Assembly: GCF_003336245.1 (NCBI RefSeq)
Contig: NZ_QPHM01000001.1
Span: 310,001 to 374,000, forward strand
Source: Haloplanus salinus
GTDB lineage: Archaea; Halobacteriota; Halobacteria; Halobacteriales; Haloferacaceae
Direction of reading: 5' to 3'
DNA length: 64,000 nucleotides
A model generated the notes under the pieces. The model saw only the letters and a list, made by a program, of their open reading frames with translations, did not search any database and was not told where the DNA came from. How positions within the stretch are numbered: the stretch's first letter is position 1; each line of letters starts with the position of its first letter. Made by a program: the position numbers and the translations under genes. This document shows positions 17,569 through 26,676 of this stretch, piece after piece.

Positions 17569-19797
17569 ATGGGAACCGAACACGGCGGCGCGAACGTTAA
17601 CCGGCGTGGTGAGGCCCCGGAGGCGGTCGTCGGCCCGGACGCGACGACCGAGGAGACGTCCGTCACCGAGGAGGGGACGGAACTGGAGCGGACCATCGGT
17701 CTCTCCGGCGGCCTCGCCATCGGCGTCGGGACGATGATCGGTGCGGGTATCTTCGTCTTCCCTGGGCTGGCCGCCGGGCGGGCCGGTCCCGCCGCCGCGG
17801 GGTCCTTCGCCATCGGGGCCGTCGTGGCCCTGCTGGTCGCGCTGCCCGCGTCGGAGTTGGCGACGGCGATGCCGAAATCCGGCGGCGGCTACTACTACAT
17901 CTCGCGCGCGCTCGGCGCTCTCCCTGGAGCCGTGGTGGGCATCAGCATCTGGCTCGGCCTCGTGTTCGCGACGGCGTTTTACCTCGTCGGCTTCGGCAAC
18001 TACGCCGCCGCCGTCCTCGCCGAGGCCGGCGTACCGGTCGGTGGCACCGTCGTGGTTCCGCTGGCGCTCCTGTTCGGCGTCCTGCTCACCGGGTTGAATC
18101 TGTTCGGCACCGAGAACGCGGCGAAACTCCAGAACTACGTCGTCGGTCTGTTGCTCGCCATCCTCGTGCTCTTTCTGGGCTACGGCGGCCTCGACGCCCT
18201 CGGCGTGTTCGGCGCCGCGAGCACGCCGGAGCGGTTCATGCCGTTCGGGGCGCTCTCGATGTTCACCACCGCCGCGCTGGTGTTCACGTCCTATCTCGGC
18301 TTCGCGCAGGTGGCGACCGTCGCCGGCGACATCAAACGGCCGGGCCGGAACCTCCCGTTGGCGATGGTCGGGTCCGTCCTGGTCGTCGGGACGCTCTACG
18401 TCGCCACCATCTTCGTCGCCACGAGCGCGTTCGGGAGCGCGGCGCTCTCTGACTTCGGCGAGACGGCCGTCGTCGAGGTGGCGCGGGCCTTCGCCGGCCG
18501 CGCCGGTGCCGTCGCTATCCTGCTGGCCGGTCTCCTCGCGACCATCTCCAGCGCGAACGCCTCCATTCTCTCTACCTCGCGGGCCGTCTTCGCGGTGAGT
18601 AAGGACGCCCTCCTGCCGAAACCCGCCAGTCACATGAACCTGAGATACGGAACGCCACACGTCGCCCTCGCCATGGCCGGGGGGCCGACGCTCGTCCTCG
18701 TCGCTCTCGGCGAGGTCGAAGTGCTCGCGGAGGTGGCCTCCTTCCTCCACCTGATTATGTACGGCCTGATCTGCGTGGCACTGCTCACGATTCGCCGCGA
18801 CGAACCCGAGTGGTACGACCCGAACTTCCGGGTTCCACTCTATCCGCTCGTTGCCGTCCCGGGCGCGGTCGCCAGTTTCGGCCTCATCGCGTTCATGCAG
18901 CCGCTCTCACAGGTCGTCGGTGTCGCCATCATGCTCGCGACCGCCGGGTGGTACAAGTACTACGCGAGCGACGTCTCGCTCAAGGGGATGTTGTATATGG
19001 CCGACCTCTCGATCCGCGAACCGCCGAGGGTGCTCGTCCCCGTCCAGGTGCTGGAGGGGCAGACGCTTCCGGAGACGCTGATAGACTTTCTCGCACCGGC
19101 CGAGGTGGTCGTCCTCGGCTACCACGTCCTGCCCGAACAGACGCCGACCGAACAGGCCAGCCTGCAGTTCGAGGAGCGGGCGAGGGCCGCCGTCGACGAC
19201 ATCGCTCACGCGTTCCGCGAGGCGGGCTGCGACGTAGAGACGCGCGTGGGCTTCACCCACGACCGCGATCAGACCGTCGACCGCGTCGCGGCGGACGTGG
19301 GTGCCACGGCGATACTGCTCCCGAACCCGACCGGTGACGTCGACCGTCTGCTGGTGGCCGTACGCGGCGCCATCGACGCCGACCGACTCGCCGACCTCGT
19401 GGCCACGCTGGTCGGGGAGGGGACACAGCGGGTGACGGCGTGGGGCGTGGCCCCCAGCGGATCCGACTTCGACGCCACGGCGGCGGTCGAACGGGTCGTC
19501 GAGACGCTCCGCGACAGGGGGCTGGCGGCCGGCCGGATCACCGCCGAAACGACCGAGTCGGCGCGTGCCGTCGCCGACATCGTCGACCGCACCGACGAGT
19601 TCGACGTCGTCGTCATGGGCGAGAGCGAGGGGACGCTGTGGTCGGTCCTCTTCGGCGACGAAGCCGACCGCGTCGCCGAAGGCGCCGTCGCGCCGGTGCT
19701 GGTCGTCCGGCGGTCGTCGGAGTTCGACGCCGGGGCGGACTCCGGGTCCGAGTCCGAGCCCGCGTCCGAGTCCGCGTCCGAATCCACAAGCGGTTAG
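17569..19797 (+). CDS. APC-family amino acid permease fused to tandem UspA domains
   Basis: 742 residues from the chosen ATG at 17569, which is preceded by a TATA box (GTTTTATG, 17531-17538); the ATG at 17536 lies inside that box and is rejected. Residues about 45-470 form a 12-helix APC transporter ([35 protein letters not shown]). From about 490 on is soluble sequence with two universal-stress-protein-like units (VLVPVQVL..., [20 protein letters not shown]...VLVVRRSS). It ends in an acidic Ser/Glu repeat. Transport of amino acids or polyamines with cytoplasmic nucleotide control is the family expectation. Confidence 0.92.
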   Translation: MGTEHGGANVNRRGEAPEAVVGPDATTEETSVTEEGTELERTIGLSGGLAIGVGTMIGAGIFVFPGLAAGRAGPAAAGSFAIGAVVALLVALPASELATAMPKSGGGYYYISRALGALPGAVVGISIWLGLVFATAFYLVGFGNYAAAVLAEAGVPVGGTVVVPLALLFGVLLTGLNLFGTENAAKLQNYVVGLLLAILVLFLGYGGLDALGVFGAASTPERFMPFGALSMFTTAALVFTSYLGFAQVATVAGDIKRPGRNLPLAMVGSVLVVGTLYVATIFVATSAFGSAALSDFGETAVVEVARAFAGRAGAVAILLAGLLATISSANASILSTSRAVFAVSKDALLPKPASHMNLRYGTPHVALAMAGGPTLVLVALGEVEVLAEVASFLHLIMYGLICVALLTIRRDEPEWYDPNFRVPLYPLVAVPGAVASFGLIAFMQPLSQVVGVAIMLATAGWYKYYASDVSLKGMLYMADLSIREPPRVLVPVQVLEGQTLPETLIDFLAPAEVVVLGYHVLPEQTPTEQASLQFEERARAAVDDIAHAFREAGCDVETRVGFTHDRDQTVDRVAADVGATAILLPNPTGDVDRLLVAVRGAIDADRLADLVATLVGEGTQRVTAWGVAPSGSDFDATAAVERVVETLRDRGLAAGRITAETTESARAVADIVDRTDEFDVVVMGESEGTLWSVLFGDEADRVAEGAVAPVLVVRRSSEFDAGADSGSESEPASESASESTSG

Positions 19798-19820
19798 TCG
19801 GTCGGGCGGGACGGGGGCCT

Positions 19821-20543
19821 ATGAAACGCGCACGCATCGCGGTCGACGGCGAGATTCACGCCGGCGAGTACCGGGACGGCGTCGTCGAGACCGACGACGG
19901 CGAGTTCGTCGTCGGCGAGGACGGGACGCTCGCGCCACCGTGTGAGCCGTCGGCGCTCTACTGTACCGGCCGCAACTTCGCGGCGACGCTCGATCAGATG
20001 GAGTACGACGTGCCGGACCAGCCGGCCTTCTTCATCAAGCCGCCCGCCGCCGTCGTCGCCCACGAGGAGCCGATCCCCTACCCCACCTTCTCCGACGAGG
20101 TGACGTACGCCGGCGAACTCTGTGCCGTGATCGACGAGCGGTGTCACCGCCTCGACCCCGCGGAGGTGCCCGACGTGATCCGCGGCTACACCGTCATGAA
20201 CGACGTGGACGCCCTCGATCAGCCCGGCCGCACGGCTCGGAAGGCCTTCGACGGGTCCGGCCCCCTCGGCCCGTGGATCGAGACCGACCTCGACCCCCAC
20301 GGCATCGACATGTACACCGACATCGACGGCGAGCGCCGCCAGGAGGCAAACACCGAACTCATGCTGTTCGACCCCTACGACATCGTAGCCTTCCTCTCCG
20401 AGCGGTTCACCTTCCGCCCCGGCGACGTGATCGCGTTCGGCAGTCCGGCCAACCCCGGCGTGATCGAACCCGGTGACACGGTCGAGATCACCTACGAGGG
20501 CGTCGGGACGCTGCGAAACGACGTGGCGCCGCCCGGGGCGTAG
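19821..20543 (+). CDS. Fumarylacetoacetate hydrolase family protein
   Basis: 240 residues. FAH-fold hydrolase/decarboxylase or oxaloacetate tautomerase type. Visible: LYCTGRNFAATLDQM, PAFFIKPPAAVVAHEEPI, the metal-binding region DEVTYAGELCAVIDERC, YTVMNDVDALD and the C-terminal GDVIAFGSPANPG. The E-x-E metal pair of the family is expected in the TYAGEL region, where only one Glu is clear. Starts 23 bp after the permease stop and may be co-transcribed. The true substrate is not determinable. Confidence 0.9.
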   Translation: MKRARIAVDGEIHAGEYRDGVVETDDGEFVVGEDGTLAPPCEPSALYCTGRNFAATLDQMEYDVPDQPAFFIKPPAAVVAHEEPIPYPTFSDEVTYAGELCAVIDERCHRLDPAEVPDVIRGYTVMNDVDALDQPGRTARKAFDGSGPLGPWIETDLDPHGIDMYTDIDGERRQEANTELMLFDPYDIVAFLSERFTFRPGDVIAFGSPANPGVIEPGDTVEITYEGVGTLRNDVAPPGA

Positions 20544-20554
20544 CCGGCCACGGC

Positions 20555-21511
20555 TCAGACGACCTGATTCTCCAGCCCCGTCGCCGCCCCAGTCTCGTCC
20601 ATCCGCCGGAGGTTCGTCGCGAGGATGTCCGCGAGGCGGTCGTAGTATTTCGGCGTGTTGCCGGCGTTGTGGGGCGTGATCCGGACGTTCTCGAACGACC
20701 AGAGCGGATGGTCCGTGGGAAGGGGTTCGGGGTCGGTCACGTCCAGCGTCGCGCCGCGGATGTCCGCGTCGCGAAGCGCCGTCACCAGCGCGTCGGTGTC
20801 GACGACCGGGCCGCGGGCGACGTTGACCAGGAGGCCGTCGGCGCGCATCGACGCCAGCGCCTCGTCGTCGATCAACCCGCGTGTCGTGTCCGTGAGCGGG
20901 CACGCGAGGAGCACGTAGTCCGCACGGGCGAGGGCGTCGTGTACGTCGTCGAAGCCGACTACCTCGTCGGTCGGGCCATCCTTCTCCGGCGTGTATCGGA
21001 CGCCGACCGTCTCGACGCCGAAGGCATCCAGTTTCTCGGCCAGCGCCTCGCCGATGGCGCCGAGGCCGACGACGGCGGCCGTACTCCCCTGCAGTTCGCG
21101 GACGGGGTAAGCCTCCCAGTGGCTGCGTTCTTGCTGTTCCCACGCCCGCCGGAACTGTCGTTCGTGGGCGACGAGCGCCCCGATCACGTACTCGGAGATG
21201 TTGGGGCCGTGGACGCCCGCGGCGTTGGTGACGGCGACGCCCGCGTCCGCGAACGCGTCGGCGTCGAGGTGGCCGGTGCCCGCGTAGGCGCAGGCGAAGA
21301 GGTCGAGGTTCGCGGCGCGGTCGAGCCACGCCGTCTCGAAGTGGATGCCGGTCACCACGCGGGCGCGCTCGATCAGGTCGCGCTCCTCGGCGGGCGTGGT
21401 CGCGACGGCCACCTCGTAGTCGGGGAGTCGGTCACGGAGCGTCGATCCGTACGACGACGGTGCCATGCCGTGGACCTTCTGGCGCAGTACGGCGATGTCC
21501 GGATCGGTCAT
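20555..21511 (-). CDS. D-2-hydroxyacid dehydrogenase
   Basis: 318 residues, NAD(P)-dependent reduction of 2-ketoacids. NAD-binding AAVVGLGAIGEALAEKL, substrate-site NAAGVHGPNISEYVIG, the catalytic Arg in LLVNVARGPVVDTDAL, the Glu-equivalent DVTDPEPLP, and the catalytic His in RITPHNAGNTPKYY. The start at MTDPDIAV is supported by a CTTTACC box at 21534-21540 giving a leaderless transcript. It converges with the FAH-family gene (11 bp apart). Confidence 0.94.
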   Translation of the reverse strand: MTDPDIAVLRQKVHGMAPSSYGSTLRDRLPDYEVAVATTPAEERDLIERARVVTGIHFETAWLDRAANLDLFACAYAGTGHLDADAFADAGVAVTNAAGVHGPNISEYVIGALVAHERQFRRAWEQQERSHWEAYPVRELQGSTAAVVGLGAIGEALAEKLDAFGVETVGVRYTPEKDGPTDEVVGFDDVHDALARADYVLLACPLTDTTRGLIDDEALASMRADGLLVNVARGPVVDTDALVTALRDADIRGATLDVTDPEPLPTDHPLWSFENVRITPHNAGNTPKYYDRLADILATNLRRMDETGAATGLENQVV

Positions 21512-21570
21512 GCGAACCGATGCACCCGCCACTGGTAAAGAGGCTACGAGCGGGCGGGCCATTCCGGGCC

Positions 21571-21579
21571 ATTAATATC
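21571..21579 (+). promoter_or_regulatory. TATA box for the flavin reductase at 21602
   Basis: ATTAATATC centred about 27 bp before the ATG; predicts a leaderless mRNA. It is paired with the minus-strand CTTTACC box at 21534-21540. Confidence 0.6.
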
Positions 21580-21601
21580 GTCCCCGCCGTGCAGGTAGGG
21601 T

Positions 21602-22969
21602 ATGGAACACGTGGACGTGGCCGTCGTCGGCGGCGGGCCGGCCGGCGCGTCGGCGGCCCACGCGGCCGCCGAAGCCGGTGCGTCCGCAGCCGTCTTCGAG
21701 AAGGGCGTCCCTCGCGCGGACCGCGAGGGCCTCGGTCCCGACTCCACCGACGCGGCGGGCATCCTCGACTACTGGGTCGACATCATGGACATCCACCCCG
21801 ACGAGTTCCCCGACGATGTCCTCCTGTCGGAACTCGATCGGGCGGCGTTCGTCGGTCCGAACGAGTCCTGTGTGCTTCGAAGCACGGGTATCGGCTCCTC
21901 GTACGACGCCTTCGGCTACACCTTCCACAGAGCGAAGTTCGACGACTGGCTCCGGGAACGCGCCGAGGCCGCCGGGGCCGACTACCGCGTCGGCGTGAGC
22001 GTCAAAGACGCGGAGACCGACCTCCGCGGCGACCCGCGACACACCCTCCGGCTGGCGAGCGGCGACGCCGTGAGCGCCGACTTCCTGATCCTCGCCGACG
22101 GCCCCCAGCGAACCGTCACCAACCGCGTGTTGGACCGCTTCCTCCCGTTCCCCGTCACGGACCATCTCGGGACGACGGCGGCCAACCACATCGCGTACCA
22201 GGAACACCGTCGGCTCCCCGCCGAGATAGCCGAGGACCTCCGCGGCGCGATCACGTTCTGGTGGGGACACATCCCCGGCCACACCGCCTACCCGTGGATC
22301 TTCCCAAACGACGACGACGTGGCCCGGATCGGTCTGACGATGCCCATCGGTCTCGACGTCGACGCCGTGCCCGACCGCGGCGCCTATCCGCTGCTCCGGC
22401 CCGACGACGAGACGGTTCCGGGCGGGAGCGAGTATCTCCGACGCCTCCTCGAACACGAGTACGGCGACGAGTACGACGTTCCCGGCGACTTCCCCCTCGT
22501 CGAGGACCGCGGCAAGTCGACGGGGACCGAAACGTACCCCATCTCCTCGACCCGGCCCGTCGACTCGCCGGTCGAGGCGGGCATCGCCGTCGCGGGCGGC
22601 GCGATGGGCACCACCTCGGCGTTTCACGAGGGGGGCGACCACGTCGCCGTGCGCACGGGCGCCATCGCGGGCGAGTTGGCCGGGACCGGCGACCTCTCCG
22701 GCTACAACGCGGCCTGGAAGGAGGCCACCGGCGACGAGATTCTACGCAACGTCACGATGGCCGACATGGTTCGCGACTACCGTCCCGACGACTGGGACCG
22801 TATCTTCCGGACGGCTCGCGAGATGCTCGCCGAGACGGAAGGGTACGGCATGTTCGAGAGGAAGTTCGCGGCCGGCTGGGACGCGATGAAACTCCTCCTC
22901 AGCTATCGCTGGAACAAGCGGCGCAACCGTGACCTCGTGAACATCCACGAGTCGGATTACGTCTACTGA
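21602..22969 (+). CDS. Geranylgeranyl-reductase-family flavoprotein
   Basis: 455 residues. FAD-dependent oxidoreductase of the family containing digeranylgeranylglycerophospholipid reductase. The Rossmann motif VAVVGGGPAGASAAHAAAEA is at the N-terminus; FLILADGPQRTVTNR marks the second FAD motif and GIAVAGGAMGTTSAFHEGG the C-terminal FAD segment. The C-terminal 70 residues are basic/aromatic. Saturation of isoprenoid chains is the family role; whether this copy acts on lipids or another substrate is open. A second member is at 41520-42767. Confidence 0.85.
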   Translation: MEHVDVAVVGGGPAGASAAHAAAEAGASAAVFEKGVPRADREGLGPDSTDAAGILDYWVDIMDIHPDEFPDDVLLSELDRAAFVGPNESCVLRSTGIGSSYDAFGYTFHRAKFDDWLRERAEAAGADYRVGVSVKDAETDLRGDPRHTLRLASGDAVSADFLILADGPQRTVTNRVLDRFLPFPVTDHLGTTAANHIAYQEHRRLPAEIAEDLRGAITFWWGHIPGHTAYPWIFPNDDDVARIGLTMPIGLDVDAVPDRGAYPLLRPDDETVPGGSEYLRRLLEHEYGDEYDVPGDFPLVEDRGKSTGTETYPISSTRPVDSPVEAGIAVAGGAMGTTSAFHEGGDHVAVRTGAIAGELAGTGDLSGYNAAWKEATGDEILRNVTMADMVRDYRPDDWDRIFRTAREMLAETEGYGMFERKFAAGWDAMKLLLSYRWNKRRNRDLVNIHESDYVY

Positions 22970-23562
22970 GGCGAAGGCTCGTACCCGTCCGGGGCGCTCC
23001 GAGACGCCTGATGACTCCGCGCCGTCCGCAAGGGGTTAACCCGTCGGAGGCGTACGGCTGTCTGCGTGCCTCTAGTCCCCGCCCGAGCACGCCCGTCAGG
23101 GCGCGATGACCGCGCGGAGAACCCGGGCACGTGATATGGGTGAGTACGAGTCACCCGACTACGGAACCGGCGTCAGCCGGTGAACGGTGCCCCGACGGCC
23201 GAACTGACCGACGGGGCGCCGGGTCGTCTTCGGACGACCGAACCCGTGCCGCCGTCGCACGCGCTCGACGGCCGCCCGGCACGAGGGTTAGCCAGCCGAC
23301 ACGGCACGCCGCCAGGGATGAGGCTGGACGTTAGTGTTCCGGGCGCACACTCCGGCCCGTTACAGCGCTCGCTGCGCTCGCTTGCAAAAACTCGGTCGAA
23401 AGCACTCCCCGTCGTATTCTCGGGAGAGAAGTCGGTGACGACGAGCCAGGAATGATGTCTGACGGGAGTACGGTAGGTGTGATGGGTTTGGACGTCCGTG
23501 CTGAATACACGCCACGTATCTCCCGTGGGGCGTCCCTCGCTTTCAGGCAGACAGATCGGTCG
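22970..23562. other. Intergenic, hairpin-rich, no supported protein gene
   Basis: 593 bp between the flavin reductase and the broken NifU-like gene. Apart from the hairpin run it contains a perfect GGGTTAACCC palindrome (23033-23042). It also has an AGCGCTCGCTGCGCTCGC-type repetitive stretch near 23365-23380, of the sort scattered in haloarchaeal intergenic DNA. Open frames here have no recognisable protein features. Confidence 0.6.
23138..23351 (+). ncRNA. Candidate structured RNA: six consecutive hairpins
   Basis: Between 22970 and 23562 there is no convincing protein gene, but this part holds a run of stems: 23138-23156 (GGGTGA/TCACCC), 23166-23181 (ACCGGC-GTCA-GCCGGT), 23186-23220 (9-bp stem), 23222-23239 (GGTCGTC-TTCG-GACGACC), 23241-23289 (nested AACC, CGTGCCG and CCGTCG stems), 23292-23327 (CCAGCC/GGCTGG) and 23333-23351. 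The UUCG tetraloop and the G·U pair in the third stem favour the plus strand. I searched for SRP and RNase P signatures and found none. The identity is unknown. Confidence 0.4.
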
Positions 23563-23886
23563 GAACGGCGGGTCGTAGTCCTCGTACTCCGCCATCTCGT
23601 CCATCTCGTCGGTCTTCGACGGCATCACGGCGGCACTGGGGCCACCGGCTCGGACGACCTCGACCTCGGAAATTTCGTCGACGCCCCCGGGGAGGCGCTA
23701 CTCGGTCGCGTTCATCGTCATCGGCGCGATGCCACACCCGGGACGGGCACCGCCGATCGCGACCGTCACTCGCCCGGCGTCCTCGTCGACGTCGCGCACT
23801 TCGAAGGAGCCGCCGTGCTGCTGGATCTGTGGCACGTTGTTACTCAGGTAGTTCCGCGTTCGTCGTTCGAGGCTTTGAGCGCTCAT
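23563..23886 (-). pseudogene. Broken NifU C-terminal-domain (Fe-S scaffold) gene
   Basis: Begins at the ATG at 23886 with NifU-like sequence: NNVPQIQQHGGSFEVRDVD, then RVTVAIGGA, then GCGIAPMTM. Two defects are visible. The scaffold CxxC is reduced to RPGC (first Cys lost), and an in-frame TAG occurs at 23700-23698. After the stop the same frame still reads as family sequence (RLPGGVDEISEVEVV, then MPSKTDEMDEMAEYEDYDPP). The expected terminal stop after PPF is also gone. Most simply this is a pseudogene; a truncated 62-residue product would lack cluster-binding ability. Confidence 0.82.
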
Positions 23887-24277
23887 CGCATCCGACTATT
23901 TGTGCCAAAATGTCACAAATATGTTTTTTAATCAATCCTAAAATGTGGGCTCCGAACCACTATGCATGCGCATGTAGTTAGTTCCGATTAACAAACACGT
24001 TTGAACTGATAATCTTCGTGCGGCCTAAACCCGGTCGATCGACGGGTCCCCGGCGTCGTCCGTCACGGTCGGCGCCCATCGAGGGATCTACCGACGAATC
24101 GACAGCCCTCATAGCGACGACCGTGACGCGGAGCGACCCACGTCAGTTCGGAGACTCGTGGGAGCACCGGAACGACCCCGAACGGTTCGTGTGGCGACGG
24201 TCCGAACTGTCGTGTTCCGACAGGGGGACGGGTCGCAGCGGCGGCGGGGCCGGCGAGCGTGGGTAGCGGGCGCGGAA
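23887..24277. other. Intergenic: AT-rich 5' half, no gene seen
   Basis: 391 bp. 23887-24010 is AT-rich (promoter of the NifU-like remnant, palindrome). 24010-24277 is GC-rich with only unconvincing open frames. It follows the stop of the VOC dioxygenase, so it is downstream sequence for that gene. Confidence 0.55.
23898..23920. promoter_or_regulatory. Palindromic operator-like site
   Basis: Perfect 7-bp inverted repeat ATTTGTG / CACAAAT with a 9-bp spacer (23898-23904 and 23914-23920), about 12 bp upstream of the NifU-like start and next to its AT-rich promoter (TTAAAAAA on the minus strand near 23925). The dyad geometry suits a dimeric HTH repressor. Which regulator binds is unknown. Confidence 0.5.
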
Positions 24278-25267
24278 TCAGTCGTCCGCGTCGGCCGTCG
24301 CGGCCTCCGGGACCGTCACGTTCGGCAGTCCGGCTTCGATTTCCTCGCGGCGGTCCTCGAAGGTCCCGGGGAGGACGAGTCGACCGCCAAGGTCGTCGAG
24401 CGGTTCGTCGCTGGCGTAACCCGGGTCGTCGGTAGCGAGTTCGAACAGGACGCCGCCGTGTTCCCGGAAGTAGACCGAACGGAACCAGTGGCGGTCGATC
24501 TGCTCGGTCGGGGCCAGCCCGCGCGACCGGGCGGCGCTCCGCATCGACGCCTGATCCTCGTCGGTCGGCGTCTGGAAGGCGACGTGGTGAACCGTCCCGT
24601 GACCCCGTTGTCCGCCCTCGATAGTCGGGAGCACGTCGACGTATTTGCCCACCGAACCGCCGGCGGCGAAGCGGGTGCGCTCGTCGCCGGGCGTGTCGTC
24701 CGGCGACTGCTCGGTGCCGACCCGCTCCAGTCCCATCGTTTCCAACAGCTCCATCGTCGGCTGTGGGTCCGCGATCCAGAGGGTCACGGAGTGGAACCCG
24801 CGGATGGCGGCGTCCTCGGGGACGAACTCGGTCCACGGGACCGTGGGGTCGTCATCCGGAATCGTGAGTTCGACGAGTTCGACCGGGAGCCCGTCGGGAT
24901 CGGTGAAGGGGAGCACCGTCTCGCCGAACCGTTCGATCCGGTTCCCGTAGGAGACGCCGTACTCGTCGAAGCGGCCCTCCCAGTAGTCCAGGCTTCCCTC
25001 GGGGACCCGGAAGGCAGTCCGGGCGACCTGCCCGCTCCCGACCGTTCCCTGCGGGAGGTCCGGCCACGGGAAGACGGTCATGCTCGTCCCGGGTGTCCCC
25101 TCCGCGTCCGCGAAAAAGAAGTGGTAGGTGCCCGGGTCGTCCTGATTGATGGAGCGTTTGACGAGCCGCAGCCCGAGCGTCTCGATCCAGAACTCGAGGT
25201 TGCGCTGGGGGTCGCCGGCGATGCAGGTGACGTGGTGGATGCCCGGCGTGGGCGTCGGATTTGCCAT
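24278..25267 (-). CDS. VOC-family ring-cleaving dioxygenase
   Basis: 329 residues with two vicinal-oxygen-chelate halves. Each half starts with a metal histidine: GIHHVTCIAGDPQRNLEFW and IRGFHSVTLWIADPQPTMELL. Further ligands come from HHVAFQTPTDEDQ and the Glu in GGVLFELATDDPGY. Resembles MhqO/ring-cleaving dioxygenases acting on hydroquinone/catechol-type compounds. The adjacent VOC copy spacing and length fit. A CCTATTCAAG box near 25290-25300 predicts a short leader. No partner genes are nearby. Confidence 0.9.
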   Translation of the reverse strand: MANPTPTPGIHHVTCIAGDPQRNLEFWIETLGLRLVKRSINQDDPGTYHFFFADAEGTPGTSMTVFPWPDLPQGTVGSGQVARTAFRVPEGSLDYWEGRFDEYGVSYGNRIERFGETVLPFTDPDGLPVELVELTIPDDDPTVPWTEFVPEDAAIRGFHSVTLWIADPQPTMELLETMGLERVGTEQSPDDTPGDERTRFAAGGSVGKYVDVLPTIEGGQRGHGTVHHVAFQTPTDEDQASMRSAARSRGLAPTEQIDRHWFRSVYFREHGGVLFELATDDPGYASDEPLDDLGGRLVLPGTFEDRREEIEAGLPNVTVPEAATADADD

Positions 25268-25361
25268 GTCCCGTCTACGCGCCCGAGGAACTTGAATAGG
25301 CGCTGGCGTGAGTGTTACCGGGTGGTAACGAGGCCATCACCGCCGGCCTCCGGGGACCGTC

Positions 25362-26375
25362 TCAGATGCCCCGAACCCCGTCGACGACCCCCGCCGTTTC
25401 GAGCACCATCCAGAGCAGGAACAGCCCGTACAGACCCAGCAGCGCGTACGCCTCGCGGTTCGTGAGTTCGAGATGTGTCCGCGTGGCGACGATGAACACG
25501 AGCGTCGCAAAGGCGAGAAACCCCATCATCGGGATGGCGACGAGAAAGTCGATGGTCGCCGACCCGGAGAGGATGACGCCGACGGGGATGGCCACGAGGA
25601 GGTTGAACGTGTTGCTCCCGAGGACGTTCGTGAGGCTGGTCACGTCGTCGTCGTCCGCGGCGGCGCGGACGCTGACGATGGTGTCCGGCAGACTCGTGGC
25701 GGCGGCGATGACGGTCAGCCCCCAGAGGAACGGGGGCGTATCGAAGGCGTCGCCGAAGGCGAGAGCGGCGCTGACGACGCCCTCGACGCCGATAGTGATG
25801 AGGACGAGGGCGACGGCGAGCAGCCCCCATTCCCGGAGCGGATCGACGCCGTCGACGGGCGTGGCGACGTGGTCGCGGGTGTCCTGATACTGGAGGAAGA
25901 CGTAGACGCCGTAGGTGAGAAGCGGGAGGAGCGCGAGCGTCGGCGTGAGTATCGCCGCCTCGTTCGTCCCCCCGGGGACGTACGTCGCGCCGAGGGCGAA
26001 CGTGATGAAGAGGACGAGGACGCTGATGATGTAGAACTGGGCGTCCTTGTGCACCACGTCGCGGGTGGCTTCGAGTTCCTCGCTGGCGAGCGCGGAGGCC
26101 GCCGGGATCACCAGCAGGTTGAAGATGGCGCTCCCGACGATGGCGCCGACACCCAGCGAGAACTCGCCGTGGAGAAGCGTGCTGATGACGACGGAGCTGA
26201 GTTCGGGGAAACTGGAGCCGACGGCGACGACGACGGCGCCGTGGACCGCCACCGGGAGGCCGTAGTACCGGCTGAGCTTGGCGGCGGCACGTTCCAGTCG
26301 GTCGCTGCCGACCCAGATGACGCCCGTCGAGACGACGGCGACGACGACCCAGCCCACGAGGCCGAACGGAATCAC
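25362..26375 (-). CDS. Sodium/calcium exchanger family antiporter
   Basis: 337 residues from a GTG at 26375 (VIPFGLVGWVVV); the frame is open another 100 codons upstream but without protein-like content. Two inverted repeats carry the CaCA alpha motifs: GSSFPELSSVVISTLLHG with GAIVGSAIFNLLVIPA, and ATSLPDTIVSVRAA with NVLGSNTFNLLVAIP. About ten helices. Exchanges Ca2+ (or another cation) for Na+/H+ at the membrane. Confidence 0.93.
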   Translation of the reverse strand: MIPFGLVGWVVVAVVSTGVIWVGSDRLERAAAKLSRYYGLPVAVHGAVVVAVGSSFPELSSVVISTLLHGEFSLGVGAIVGSAIFNLLVIPAASALASEELEATRDVVHKDAQFYIISVLVLFITFALGATYVPGGTNEAAILTPTLALLPLLTYGVYVFLQYQDTRDHVATPVDGVDPLREWGLLAVALVLITIGVEGVVSAALAFGDAFDTPPFLWGLTVIAAATSLPDTIVSVRAAADDDDVTSLTNVLGSNTFNLLVAIPVGVILSGSATIDFLVAIPMMGFLAFATLVFIVATRTHLELTNREAYALLGLYGLFLLWMVLETAGVVDGVRGI

Positions 26376-26520
26376 TGGTGAGTCATCGACACACGGTGAC
26401 AAAGGCGTGTTCCTTCCGGCCGACCCTCGATCGGTGATGGACGGACGTCGCCCTCGGCCCGGAGCGGACGGAACGCGCACCTTCCCCGAACGCTCCGCCC
26501 GCGTGCGGTGCGTGATCCGT

Positions 26521-26676
26521 AATAACGAAGCGCATGACGAATCCGTCGACGGTGAGTGGATCGGCGGCGCGGACGACGCCGTCGAGAGCACGAACCGGGC
26601 GGCCGGCGAGGCCCTCGCGACGGTCGGGTGCGCGCCGAGCGACGACGTCACACGGGCGGTCGGTGCGGCCTGCGCG
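26521..26676 (+). pseudogene. Aldehyde dehydrogenase N-terminal fragment
   Basis: An open frame without a start codon encodes VDGEWIGGADDAVESTN, then AAGEALATVG, then SDDVTRAVGAA, the recognisable N-terminus of an NAD-dependent aldehyde dehydrogenase. It ends about 70 bp before secE; the remaining 400-odd residues are absent. This is a remnant left by deletion. The rest of 26376-26749 contains only the promoter of secE. Confidence 0.65.

Noticed and set aside
22970-23400. SRP (7S) RNA
   Set aside because: A short resemblance to the Alu-domain string GCGTGCCTCTAGTCCCC was tempting, but the SRP54-binding GGAAG...AGCAG element is absent on both strands.
22970-23400. RNase P RNA
   Set aside because: The conserved GAGGAAAGUCC and ACAGA-type core elements were not found on either strand.
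24018-24266. Plus-strand frame ending SDRGTGRSGGGAGERG
   Set aside because: No start-proximal promoter, no recognisable domain, Arg/Gly-rich composition typical of random GC-rich DNA.
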